Shown in pieces: positions 17,209 to 23,449 of a stretch of 36,818 bases of DNA. This DNA comes from a virus. The stretch lies in IMG/VR virus record IMGVR_UViG_3300025892_000055, positions 1-36,818 of that record. One strand, written 5' to 3'. How positions within the stretch are numbered: position 1 is the first letter of the stretch; every line of letters begins with the position of its first letter. The notes beneath the pieces were generated by a model. That model ran no database searches and had not been told where the DNA came from. It saw nothing but the letters and a program-made list of their open reading frames with translations. The position numbers were made by a program, and so were the translations under genes.

Positions 17209-18765
17209 TTACTCTTCTTGTGGTTGTTGTGATGCCATGTACTGCTCTTGTGCAGCATTGATAGCAGGTGCTACAGCAGGTCCACCCAACTTCATCATCA
17301 TCTCTTGTTGTTGGGCTTGCTGCATAGCTTGTTGAATTTCTTCTTCTGATTTAATCAGTCCTTCAGTCTCGATACCTAACGCTGTGGCTCTTCTTTTGAA
17401 GTAGTCAGATACATTAACATATTGTGCAACTGCTTGTGGACCAACGATTTGATTAGCTCCTGCAAGAAATAGATCAAGCTTTTGTAAATCATTACCTCGT
17501 CCTAGTGCTTCAACACCAGTAACAATAGTAGGTTTAACAATGTCTTTAGGTAACTTAGGAAGTCTTCCTTCTTTACTCATCCTTGCCATTAACCTAGTAA
17601 CGACAGGCATTTGAAACTCTTGTGACAATAAAGAATACAAACCACCAAGTGCAGCTTCCAACTCTTGAGATAACATTCTTATCTCCTCTGCTGTTACTCG
17701 TTCTGCATCTCTGACTACACCACTGTTAAGTAGGAAAGCTTGAGATAGTCTATCACTAATCCCATTCATTACTCCTTGTGCAGTACGGAAGTCATTGAAC
17801 TTGTTAAGTTGTAAGACAGATACATCTCCATCACTACCTTGTACAATTGCACCGTTAGGAGATTCAGATAAAGTCTTAGCCCTGGTTGTACCGTTAGGAT
17901 TAACCATGAACAATACCTTAGCTGCTGCTGCACTACCTTCGACTATCGCTTTTGTTAACGACTCTAAAGATTTAAGATCACCAATGTACTCCTCTACAAA
18001 TCCACGACCGTAGTCTTCACCATCTATCCTTGTATAACGAAGAGGTAGGAACGGAGTCTTCTCGATAGGATACCTACCCTTTGACTCTTCAATAACAATT
18101 CCTTTTACATCTTGTTGTACTACAAATTCATTACCTTCTCTAACTACAGAGGTGTACAAGTCACAGCTATTCTCTTTCTCTTGACGATATACTTCCTCTC
18201 TTACAGACTCAGGTAACATCATTGGAGCAACAGTTTCTTTGATAGCTATGTGTGTTACATTACCCATCGGGTCTCTCTTTACACAGTACCTATCAAGTCT
18301 GAATACTCTCATCCCACCTTCATCAGGTAAGTATAACAAAGTATTTCCTGTCACTAATAAATTCTTTAACGCTTCAAACACTCCTACTCGAAATGCTTCT
18401 ACTTCTACTTCTTGAGATACACTTCGTTCTACATCTGCTAGTGCTTTCTCTAAGTCAGATCGTAACTGCTCTCCTCCCTCTGGTCCTAACTCCTGCTTTG
18501 CTTTATCTAATTCATACCTGTCAATAACAAGACGAAAGAATGGAGCGTTAGGTGGTAACAAAGCTAATAGTAATTTAGACGCTAAGTTGTTAACTCCTCT
18601 AGCTCCTACTCCTTGATATGGTGTGTAGTACTTAGTAGCGTGACTATGACCATCAGGTGGCATTATGTAAGGTATCGTTAACTCAGATGAGGTACGACCT
18701 CGATCTAAGAAAGACCACCTTTGATTCTCTAAGGAGTGGTATAGCCCTTGTGCTGTTTCTTGCAT
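17209..18765 (-). CDS. Portal / head-tail connector protein (T7 gp8-like)
   Basis: 518 aa; T7 gp8 is 536 aa. Recognisable segments are the N-terminal QRWSFLDRGRTSSELTIPYI, the GVGARGVNNLASKLLLALLP helix, the RYTRIDGEDYGRGFVEEYIG region, and AERVTAEEIRMLSQELEAAL in the crown or wing region, with a Gln/Met-rich tail. It forms the dodecameric ring at the portal vertex through which DNA is packaged and ejected. It starts the portal, scaffold, lipoprotein, capsid block, 5 bases after the previous stop, with no SD. Confidence 0.97.
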   Translation of the reverse strand: MQETAQGLYHSLENQRWSFLDRGRTSSELTIPYIMPPDGHSHATKYYTPYQGVGARGVNNLASKLLLALLPPNAPFFRLVIDRYELDKAKQELGPEGGEQLRSDLEKALADVERSVSQEVEVEAFRVGVFEALKNLLVTGNTLLYLPDEGGMRVFRLDRYCVKRDPMGNVTHIAIKETVAPMMLPESVREEVYRQEKENSCDLYTSVVREGNEFVVQQDVKGIVIEESKGRYPIEKTPFLPLRYTRIDGEDYGRGFVEEYIGDLKSLESLTKAIVEGSAAAAKVLFMVNPNGTTRAKTLSESPNGAIVQGSDGDVSVLQLNKFNDFRTAQGVMNGISDRLSQAFLLNSGVVRDAERVTAEEIRMLSQELEAALGGLYSLLSQEFQMPVVTRLMARMSKEGRLPKLPKDIVKPTIVTGVEALGRGNDLQKLDLFLAGANQIVGPQAVAQYVNVSDYFKRRATALGIETEGLIKSEEEIQQAMQQAQQQEMMMKLGGPAVAPAINAAQEQYMASQQPQEE

Positions 18766-18770
18766 AAGTT

Positions 18771-19001
18771 TTAAATTACAGCGTCAAGGTCGTACCACTC
18801 AAGACCACTTACAACATCTTTTATACTTTCTTCAGTATATTCTGTTTTACCTAATAGGTCGAAGGGTTGCGTACCTTCATATTTAACTATCGCCTGAGAA
18901 CCATCCAAAGAATATCTCAACAACTCAGAGTTGGTATTTAAAACTGTATCAAAATCTAAACTAGATACTTCAGACTGATTTATAATTACATAGCTTATCA
19001 T
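18771..19001 (-). CDS. Hypothetical 76-aa protein of the virion accessory cassette
   Basis: Small acidic protein with no recognised motif (MISYVIINQSEVSSLDFDTV; SGLEWYDLDAVI at the end). Its ATG overlaps the TGA of the LamG-like gene as ATGA, so the two are translationally coupled. It lies immediately before the portal gene. A role as a small chaperone or attachment partner for the LamG-like protein is possible by context only. Confidence 0.7.
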   Translation of the reverse strand: MISYVIINQSEVSSLDFDTVLNTNSELLRYSLDGSQAIVKYEGTQPFDLLGKTEYTEESIKDVVSGLEWYDLDAVI

Positions 19002-19777
19002 GTTCTTTGCCCTGTTGTGTCTAACATACTACTAGATGAAAGCGTACCATTGTTACCGTTACCAGATTTGTCAGTAATAGTCGTTCCTGTGTCTCCCTCA
19101 AAAGTCCACAGCCCGATTAAATTACTTGTTGGAAACACACCTCCTAAAATACTACTTATCTCATTATTTGATAACGCTTTATCATAAATAGCTACATCAT
19201 CTAATCTTCCGTCTAATCTACTACCAACACCATCATTCCCAAAGGTTAATGGAGCATCGTTTGTTGTTATTGTTGAAGCTCCCTGAGTGCTGCTTAAATT
19301 TCCGTTTATATAAAACAAAGTAGAAGTTCCTGAATTAAAAACTATAACTCCGTGATACCATGTTCCTGTACTTAAAGTAGTAGTGTCAGTTCTTAAAACT
19401 GATCCGTCAAAACTTACCATTTTGTTTCCGTTTGTGTACATAACATAGTTAGTTCCACCAGCATCTCGTTTGCCTACCAGACCTCTAAAACCTGAAGTGA
19501 CATCTAGTTGAAACCAAGCACATATAGACATATCACCAGTAACTTGTAATGATAGGTCATCAGGAATAGTAGCTACATCTGTACTACCATCAAAGGTTAA
19601 AGTGTTTGTGCCTACACCTACAGAAACTCCGTCATTGAAGTAGGTAAGATAGTCACTACCATCTGATACTTCGATAGCTTTAGTATCTGATCTAAATATA
19701 CAAAGACCTGTGTTGCTTGCTGCTGGTGCTGCTGAATCTCTAGCGGATTGTGATGCGTAACTTGTTAATGTACTCAT
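18998..19777 (-). CDS. LamG / concanavalin-like virion appendage protein
   Basis: 259 aa. Residues about 55-240 have the pattern of a LamG-like (Laminin_G_3) jelly roll: NTLTFDGSTDVATIPDD, MSICAWFQLDVTSGFRGLVG, STGTWYHGVIVFNSGTSTLF, the LDGRLDDVAIYDKALSNNEI strand-helix, and GLWTFEGDTGTTITDKSGNG. This fold commonly binds carbohydrate. The N-terminal 50 residues (ending SDTKAIEVSDGSDYLTYFND) resemble a fibre-associated module also seen in the preceding 72-aa gene. Likely a surface decoration or host-adsorption protein; the ligand is unknown. Confidence 0.82.
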   Translation of the reverse strand: MSTLTSYASQSARDSAAPAASNTGLCIFRSDTKAIEVSDGSDYLTYFNDGVSVGVGTNTLTFDGSTDVATIPDDLSLQVTGDMSICAWFQLDVTSGFRGLVGKRDAGGTNYVMYTNGNKMVSFDGSVLRTDTTTLSTGTWYHGVIVFNSGTSTLFYINGNLSSTQGASTITTNDAPLTFGNDGVGSRLDGRLDDVAIYDKALSNNEISSILGGVFPTSNLIGLWTFEGDTGTTITDKSGNGNNGTLSSSSMLDTTGQRT

Positions 19778-19785
19778 GTTAAATC

Positions 19786-20004
19786 TTAATTGTTGTTATA
19801 AATGTACCAATAATTACCGTCCCACACATACAACTTATCGGTGTCTTTAGCGTGGACAATGGTGTAGTTAGGTGCATCCGTATAGGAAATGAAGTCTGCT
19901 TCGTTATCAAATACTTGGATGGTGGGGAATGTTAGAGAGTCGTCAAACCCTACTCTTGAAGGACTACCTACTACCCCAAGACTGAATGTCGGAAGAACGA
20001 ACAT
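19786..20004 (-). CDS. Small virion-accessory protein with DxDKLYVWDG motif
   Basis: 72 aa, starting 2 bases after the upstream stop. The C-terminal half (NYTIVHAKDTDKLYVWDGNY) shares the pattern D-T-x(3,4)-V-x-D-G-x-x-Y with the N-terminus of the LamG-like protein and with motifs in many phage tail-fibre proteins. The N-terminus is hydrophobic (MFVLPTFSLGVVGSPSRVG). Probably a small fibre-associated domain expressed as a separate gene. No enzymatic motif is visible. Confidence 0.72.
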   Translation of the reverse strand: MFVLPTFSLGVVGSPSRVGFDDSLTFPTIQVFDNEADFISYTDAPNYTIVHAKDTDKLYVWDGNYWYIYNNN

Positions 20005-20006
20005 AC

Positions 20007-20675
20007 TTAGGAAGCTGTGTCTCCAGCTAAAACAAATACATTGTCAGCATAAGCTACAATACTAGCTACTCCGAATTGAGCATTAATCTTGGTGTGTGAT
20101 TGTCTGTTGTTAATGGTAGTACCTGAAGCACTAAAGCTAACTTGACCTGCACCTTTCTGAACGAACGAACAATTAAATCCAGCACCTAATCCGCTTGGAA
20201 CTGTTACTGTAACTGCTGATCCGTTATTAAGGACTACTACCTTACCATTATCACTAGCTAATAAAGTGTATGCCGTTCCTGTCTGATCGTTTATACTTGC
20301 GTCAAAGCCTAAGATTGCAGTTCCGTCAAAGTTACCATCTGTTAATTCACCTGCACTGACTGATGCTGTAATACCTGTTAAATTACTACCGTCAACAGCA
20401 GGTAAATCACCTGATCCGTTTAGCTGTACTACATTATTAGCACTTGTACCTACATCCTGAGTAGCTGCCGTACCTAATCCACTAATGTCTGTGTGGCTAA
20501 GTGTTACTGTACCTGTCCTTCCTGCTACTGATTGAACAGGTGCAAGGGTCATGAGGTTAGTTGCTGTTACCTTTTTAGTGGTAGCTGTACCTGCAATGTC
20601 ATCCACAATAGCCAATACATCAGCACCATTAGGAGTAGCCAGGTTTGAAAGTTCCGTTATCTTCTTGTTAGCCAT
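20007..20675 (-). CDS. Fibre-like virion protein
   Basis: 222 aa. The N-terminus MANKKITELSNLATPNGADV, followed by a LAIVDDIAGTATTKKVT segment, is the common start of phage tail-fibre proteins. QSVAGRTGTVTLSHTDISGL and the Ala/Thr-rich stretch that follows are typical shaft sequences. The C-terminal 100 residues (ASDNGKVVVLNNGSAVTVTV, then QKGAGQVSFSAS) resemble a beta-rich tip domain. This is therefore a second, shorter fibre or head fibre, separate from the gp17-like fibre at the left edge, and belongs to the accessory cassette before the portal gene. It follows the previous stop by 5 bases and has no SD. Confidence 0.8.
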   Translation of the reverse strand: MANKKITELSNLATPNGADVLAIVDDIAGTATTKKVTATNLMTLAPVQSVAGRTGTVTLSHTDISGLGTAATQDVGTSANNVVQLNGSGDLPAVDGSNLTGITASVSAGELTDGNFDGTAILGFDASINDQTGTAYTLLASDNGKVVVLNNGSAVTVTVPSGLGAGFNCSFVQKGAGQVSFSASGTTINNRQSHTKINAQFGVASIVAYADNVFVLAGDTAS

Positions 20676-20680
20676 TTTAT

Positions 20681-20878
20681 TTAATTATCTATTTCGTTGT
20701 CTATTGTGATGCGGTCATTATCCTCAGTCAATAACGCTTGCAGTAACTCAGTAAGTAACATTTCATCTCGTTCATCAAAAGCATAGGTTTCCCCAAACTC
20801 AGGACGGATGAAGTTACTAGGAGCAATGACAATGCCATTCGGTTTCTCCTGAGTAGCATATGGATAAATCAAAGACAT
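20681..20878 (-). CDS. Hypothetical 65-aa protein
   Basis: Acidic protein (MSLIYPYATQEKPNGIVIAP; acidic C-terminus EDNDRITIDNEIDN). No motif is recognised. It sits between two virion-like genes with gaps of 4-5 bases on either side and so probably belongs to the appendage cassette. Confidence 0.7.
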   Translation of the reverse strand: MSLIYPYATQEKPNGIVIAPSNFIRPEFGETYAFDERDEMLLTELLQALLTEDNDRITIDNEIDN

Positions 20879-20882
20879 CTAA

Positions 20883-21200
20883 TTAAAGAGAGTCTGTAGT
20901 ACCTGTAGCGAATACACTGTAAGTACCATCTGTTCTAGCAGATAGATTAGCTCTTATCTTTTCGTAGTGTCCGTGATCATCTCTGACCATTACTGCTCCA
21001 TCTGCTGTTACTACTTCAGAGTGAACAACATACCAAGCACCACCGATGTAGGCTTCTATGTCTACCGTACCTCCTGAAGTTACTGATGAAGAAGCGATTA
21101 CAAAGGTCCAACCCTTAGAACGCTCTACTGAGAATGAACTGCCAGCCCCTGTCGTTGTGACAGATGATAGCAAAGTCTTTTTTGAGAGTGTGCGAAGCAT
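20883..21200 (-). CDS. Putative small virion protein (beta-rich)
   Basis: 105 aa. Ser/Thr/Gly-rich with alternating hydrophobic residues that suggest a beta-sandwich (WTFVIASSSVTSGGTVDIEA; GGAWYVVHSEVVTADGAVMV; TDGTYSVFATGTTDSL). It heads the accessory virion cassette, following a 33-base gap with a TATATATTATC leader like those before the capsid and fibre genes. No family can be named; a head-decoration or fibre-base protein is a reasonable guess. Confidence 0.68.
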   Translation of the reverse strand: MLRTLSKKTLLSSVTTTGAGSSFSVERSKGWTFVIASSSVTSGGTVDIEAYIGGAWYVVHSEVVTADGAVMVRDDHGHYEKIRANLSARTDGTYSVFATGTTDSL

Positions 21201-21233
21201 GATAATATATAGTTATTAGTTAATAAAAATTTG

Positions 21234-21437
21234 TTAAGACATATTAACACCAGTACCGCCTGAAGTACCACCTAGTGTAGGTCTAGCAGTTCGTGCTAAC
21301 TGAGCTTGTGCTCCTCTTCTTCTCTTCTTAGGCTGTGTTTGTCTAACAGTCTTAGGTGCTTCAGCAACAGGAGGTGGTGGTGGCGGTGGTGCTGGAGGTG
21401 GTGGAGGAGGAGGAATATCTGGTGTTGACATACACAT
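21234..21437 (-). CDS. Proline-rich small virion protein (T7 gp7.3/gp6.7-like)
   Basis: 67 aa from ATG 21437; a second ATG two codons later is equally possible. The N-terminal third is almost all proline (DIPPPPPPPAPPPPPPPVAE). The C-terminal half (KKRRRGAQAQLARTARPTLG, ending GGTGVNMS) follows the pattern of the T7 gp7.3 C-terminus, a basic stretch ending in SGGGINI. T7 gp7.3 is a tail-assembly or adsorption protein encoded just before the connector gene. The polyproline segment may act as a rigid spacer. Confidence 0.72.
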   Translation of the reverse strand: MCMSTPDIPPPPPPPAPPPPPPPVAEAPKTVRQTQPKKRRRGAQAQLARTARPTLGGTSGGTGVNMS

Positions 21438-21439
21438 AG

Positions 21440-21646
21440 TTAGTCTTTTGTTAAGATGTTTTGTTGAAGCTGTTCGTTATAAGTTTGTCTTAGAAATCTA
21501 ATTACAGACACTTGTCCACTTTTAAACCAAACATCTTTTTCTGTGTTCGTCAAGTCAGGACATTTATCAGGAAATAGTTTCTCTAATCTTTTAACTAAAG
21601 TTTCACTTATAGCTGGTAGTAGTTCTTCTTCGTTATTCATCATCAT
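21440..21646 (-). CDS. Hypothetical phage protein
   Basis: 68 aa. Helical, with the segments ETLVKRLEKLFPDKCPDLTN and DVWFKSGQVSVIRFLRQTYN. A similar E/DVW-(F/Y)-K-(S/A)-GQ-x-SV pattern recurs in small proteins of T7-like marine phages, from memory. The start is ambiguous because the sequence reads ATGATGATGAATAA and overlaps the stop of the upstream gene. The function is unknown. Confidence 0.72.
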   Translation of the reverse strand: MMMNNEEELLPAISETLVKRLEKLFPDKCPDLTNTEKDVWFKSGQVSVIRFLRQTYNEQLQQNILTKD

Positions 21647-21881
21647 CTGTATTAGTCCATATGTATATTGGTGTCATCTCTCCTACATAAGCACATCCTA
21701 TGTTGAAGTCAAAGTATTCTATCGCTTCTTCCATTGTCATGTTACTAGGTTCTTGCATCATCTTCTCTAACATAAGTTCTATAGCGTACACAAACTTACC
21801 TTGTTTATAATCCACACCTATAATAGCTTCATCAAATCCATCAGCTTTTAAAGGTTCGTCATCTTTTATTGGTGCGATCAT
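21633..21881 (-). CDS. Conserved phage protein of unknown function
   Basis: 82 aa. Contains ADGFDEAIIGVDYKQGKFVY and MTMEEAIEYFDFNIGCAYVG, a pattern seen in many phage hypothetical proteins (DGFDxAxIG ... AxEYFxFNxxxAYVGExTP). The start overlaps the stop of the MazZ-like gene as ATGA. The function is not known. Acidic C-terminus (NTDDDE). Confidence 0.78.
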   Translation of the reverse strand: MIAPIKDDEPLKADGFDEAIIGVDYKQGKFVYAIELMLEKMMQEPSNMTMEEAIEYFDFNIGCAYVGEMTPIYIWTNTDDDE

Positions 21882-22243
21882 TTGTTTATGTAACTCCTGT
21901 CATCTAGTTCTTGTGGTAAGTTACCTTTATTAATTTGATCTTCGGTCCACAGGAAAGCACTGGCATTCCACAGTATAGCACCTGCGTGATCTTCCTTGTC
22001 ATCTCCTTCATTCAACGCTAACAGATGTCTATTCATACTATCTATTAATCTACTTAATGGGAATCCGTTGTGCCAGTTGTTGTCTCCGTAGAGTCTTCCT
22101 CCGTCTTCAAATCGTTTGGCAAGGGATCGAAGGGCGATTGGAGGAATAAGGCTGAATCGTCCTCGTCCAGTAGCCCTGTCACGCTGTGCACCTGTGATGT
22201 AATTCTCCTTTTGTCCGTGGTTTGGTAGTTCTTCGGTGTCCAT
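21878..22243 (-). CDS. dATP/dGTP pyrophosphohydrolase-like protein (DUF5664 / MazZ-like)
   Basis: 121 aa. The segments GRGRFSLIPPIALRSLAKRF, EDGGRLYGDNNWHNG and MNRHLLALNEGDDKEDHAGA followed by ILWNASAFLW match the DUF5664 all-alpha family. Its best-known member, MazZ, converts dGTP or dATP to the monophosphate. In Z-genome phages it works with PurZ; no PurZ is visible here, so nucleotide-pool control or recycling is a safer guess. The first 63 codons overlap the end of the exonuclease gene in another frame by 190 bases. No SD; the leader is A-rich and G-free (AACAAAAACAAATAACAAAA before TT-ATG). Confidence 0.82.
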   Translation of the reverse strand: MDTEELPNHGQKENYITGAQRDRATGRGRFSLIPPIALRSLAKRFEDGGRLYGDNNWHNGFPLSRLIDSMNRHLLALNEGDDKEDHAGAILWNASAFLWTEDQINKGNLPQELDDRSYINK

Positions 22244-22974
22244 AATTTTGTTATTTGTTTTTGTTTTTTATTGTATTGTTCTTTTCTTAGTAGTCTTGCC
22301 ATCCAAGCATTTGTTAAAGCATCCTGTTCTGTCTGTCCCTTCTTCTCATACAAAGCAACAACAGATTCCCAAGTGTATCCGTTATCATTCAACCATCTCT
22401 CAGCTGCAACAGGACCAACTCCTTTGACTCCACTGAATCCATCCGTAGAATCTCCCATCAATGTCTGTATCAAGTGGAAGTTATCTGCTTCTTGTTCTGT
22501 AGGTTCGTGATATTCTTTTTTGTTATAGTCATAAAATATTCCTGGTACTCCTTTGAAGTCCTTGTCTATAGATACTATTACTCGCTTGTCTTGTCTGTTA
22601 GGTCTTTCAGTAGCAAGGATACTTAGTATATCATCTGCTTCTATGTTAGCCCACAGTTGTGCGTCTAGTTCATTGATCATCCATTCCTTCATAGGTTTTA
22701 AGATGACAGGTAACACTGACTTCCTTCTGTTAGACTTGTACTCAGGGAATAGTTTCCTTCTGAAGTTTGCTCTGTCACTTAACGCTAACACTACTTCATC
22801 AGCTTTGAGTAAGTCTTTGAATTGTTCTATCCTTCCAATGACTCGTTCCTTTGCTACTGTCATGTCTGCGTGTACAGTCCAAAGCTCTTCTTCCCATTGT
22901 ATATTTTCTTGTGCTATGATTGACGATTCAAATGCTAATACATCTGCGTCAATTAGTATGGTTGTTTTACTCAT
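22054..22974 (-). CDS. 5'-3' exonuclease (T7 gp6-like, FEN family)
   Basis: 306 aa; T7 gp6 is about 300 aa. Metal-binding acidic residues are visible: D9 and D11 in ILIDADVLAFE, D67 in ALSDRANFRRKLFPEYKSNR, E112/D114/D115 in EADDIL, D137/D139 in VSIDKDF, and D175/D178 in GDSTDGFSGVKGVGPVAAER, which also forms the helix-hairpin-helix. The enzyme removes RNA primers and degrades host DNA for recycling. An SD (GGAG, 10 bases upstream) precedes ATG, which overlaps the previous stop by 8 bases. Residues 244-306 overlap the MazZ-like gene; this tail (DSTETTTGTTDSH at the end) looks unstructured. Confidence 0.93.
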   Translation of the reverse strand: MSKTTILIDADVLAFESSIIAQENIQWEEELWTVHADMTVAKERVIGRIEQFKDLLKADEVVLALSDRANFRRKLFPEYKSNRRKSVLPVILKPMKEWMINELDAQLWANIEADDILSILATERPNRQDKRVIVSIDKDFKGVPGIFYDYNKKEYHEPTEQEADNFHLIQTLMGDSTDGFSGVKGVGPVAAERWLNDNGYTWESVVALYEKKGQTEQDALTNAWMARLLRKEQYNKKQKQITKLWTPKNYQTTDKRRITSQVHSVTGLLDEDDSALFLQSPFDPLPNDLKTEEDSTETTTGTTDSH

Positions 22975-23449
22975 AGAATATGCTCCAGTTCTCTTGGTAT
23001 TTTTTATATTTTGATTTACTATCTGGTAGGATGTTTAACTTTAGTGTTACTCCTTTTATTTCTTCTCTCGGTATCATCCACCAAGTTTGCTCAGGTATAA
23101 TATAACACCCGACAACATCTATTGTTTCACACATAGTATCCTTACTCTTACATCCTGTCCCACTATTTATACAGTATGTATTAACAGATGACTTCCTGCT
23201 TGAAGCTTTGATCTGAACTTTTAAAGTACCTGCTGGACAAGTAACAATAAAGTCCCAAGGCATGGGTGTGGTAGGTAGGTGCGGTTCAAAGTTTCTTTCT
23301 AAACACTCTGTTATAAACCTAGACTCTGCTATCGCTCCTATTCGTTGTGTGTTTGATGAGGGCATAGGAAATGTTAGGTCAACTGTATCGTACAATTCGG
23401 CAACCTTCAAGTAGTAATCGTGTTCAAGCTCTAGTGTGTCTCTGCCCAT
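22967..23449 (-). CDS. PD-(D/E)XK nuclease-like protein
   Basis: 160 aa. The arrangement G38-x3-E42 (RIGAIAESRFITECLERNFE), D66 in MPWDFIVTCPAG, and Q79-x-K81 in LKVQIKASSRK is the catalytic pattern of a PD-(D/E)XK nuclease, closest by eye to the group-I-intron-endonuclease-like family (PDDEXK_5). TYCIN, IDVVGCYIIPEQTWWMIPRE continues the core. It lies between DNA polymerase and exonuclease, overlapping the polymerase end by 19 bases. Possible roles are recombination, Holliday-junction processing or host DNA breakdown. T7 has small accessory genes (5.3-5.9) at this position. Confidence 0.72.
   Translation of the reverse strand: MGRDTLELEHDYYLKVAELYDTVDLTFPMPSSNTQRIGAIAESRFITECLERNFEPHLPTTPMPWDFIVTCPAGTLKVQIKASSRKSSVNTYCINSGTGCKSKDTMCETIDVVGCYIIPEQTWWMIPREEIKGVTLKLNILPDSKSKYKKYQENWSIFYE

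Noticed and set aside
21350-21420. CCA/CCT-rich run resembling a simple repeat array
   Set aside because: It is the polyproline coding part of the 67-aa virion protein, not a separate repeat element.
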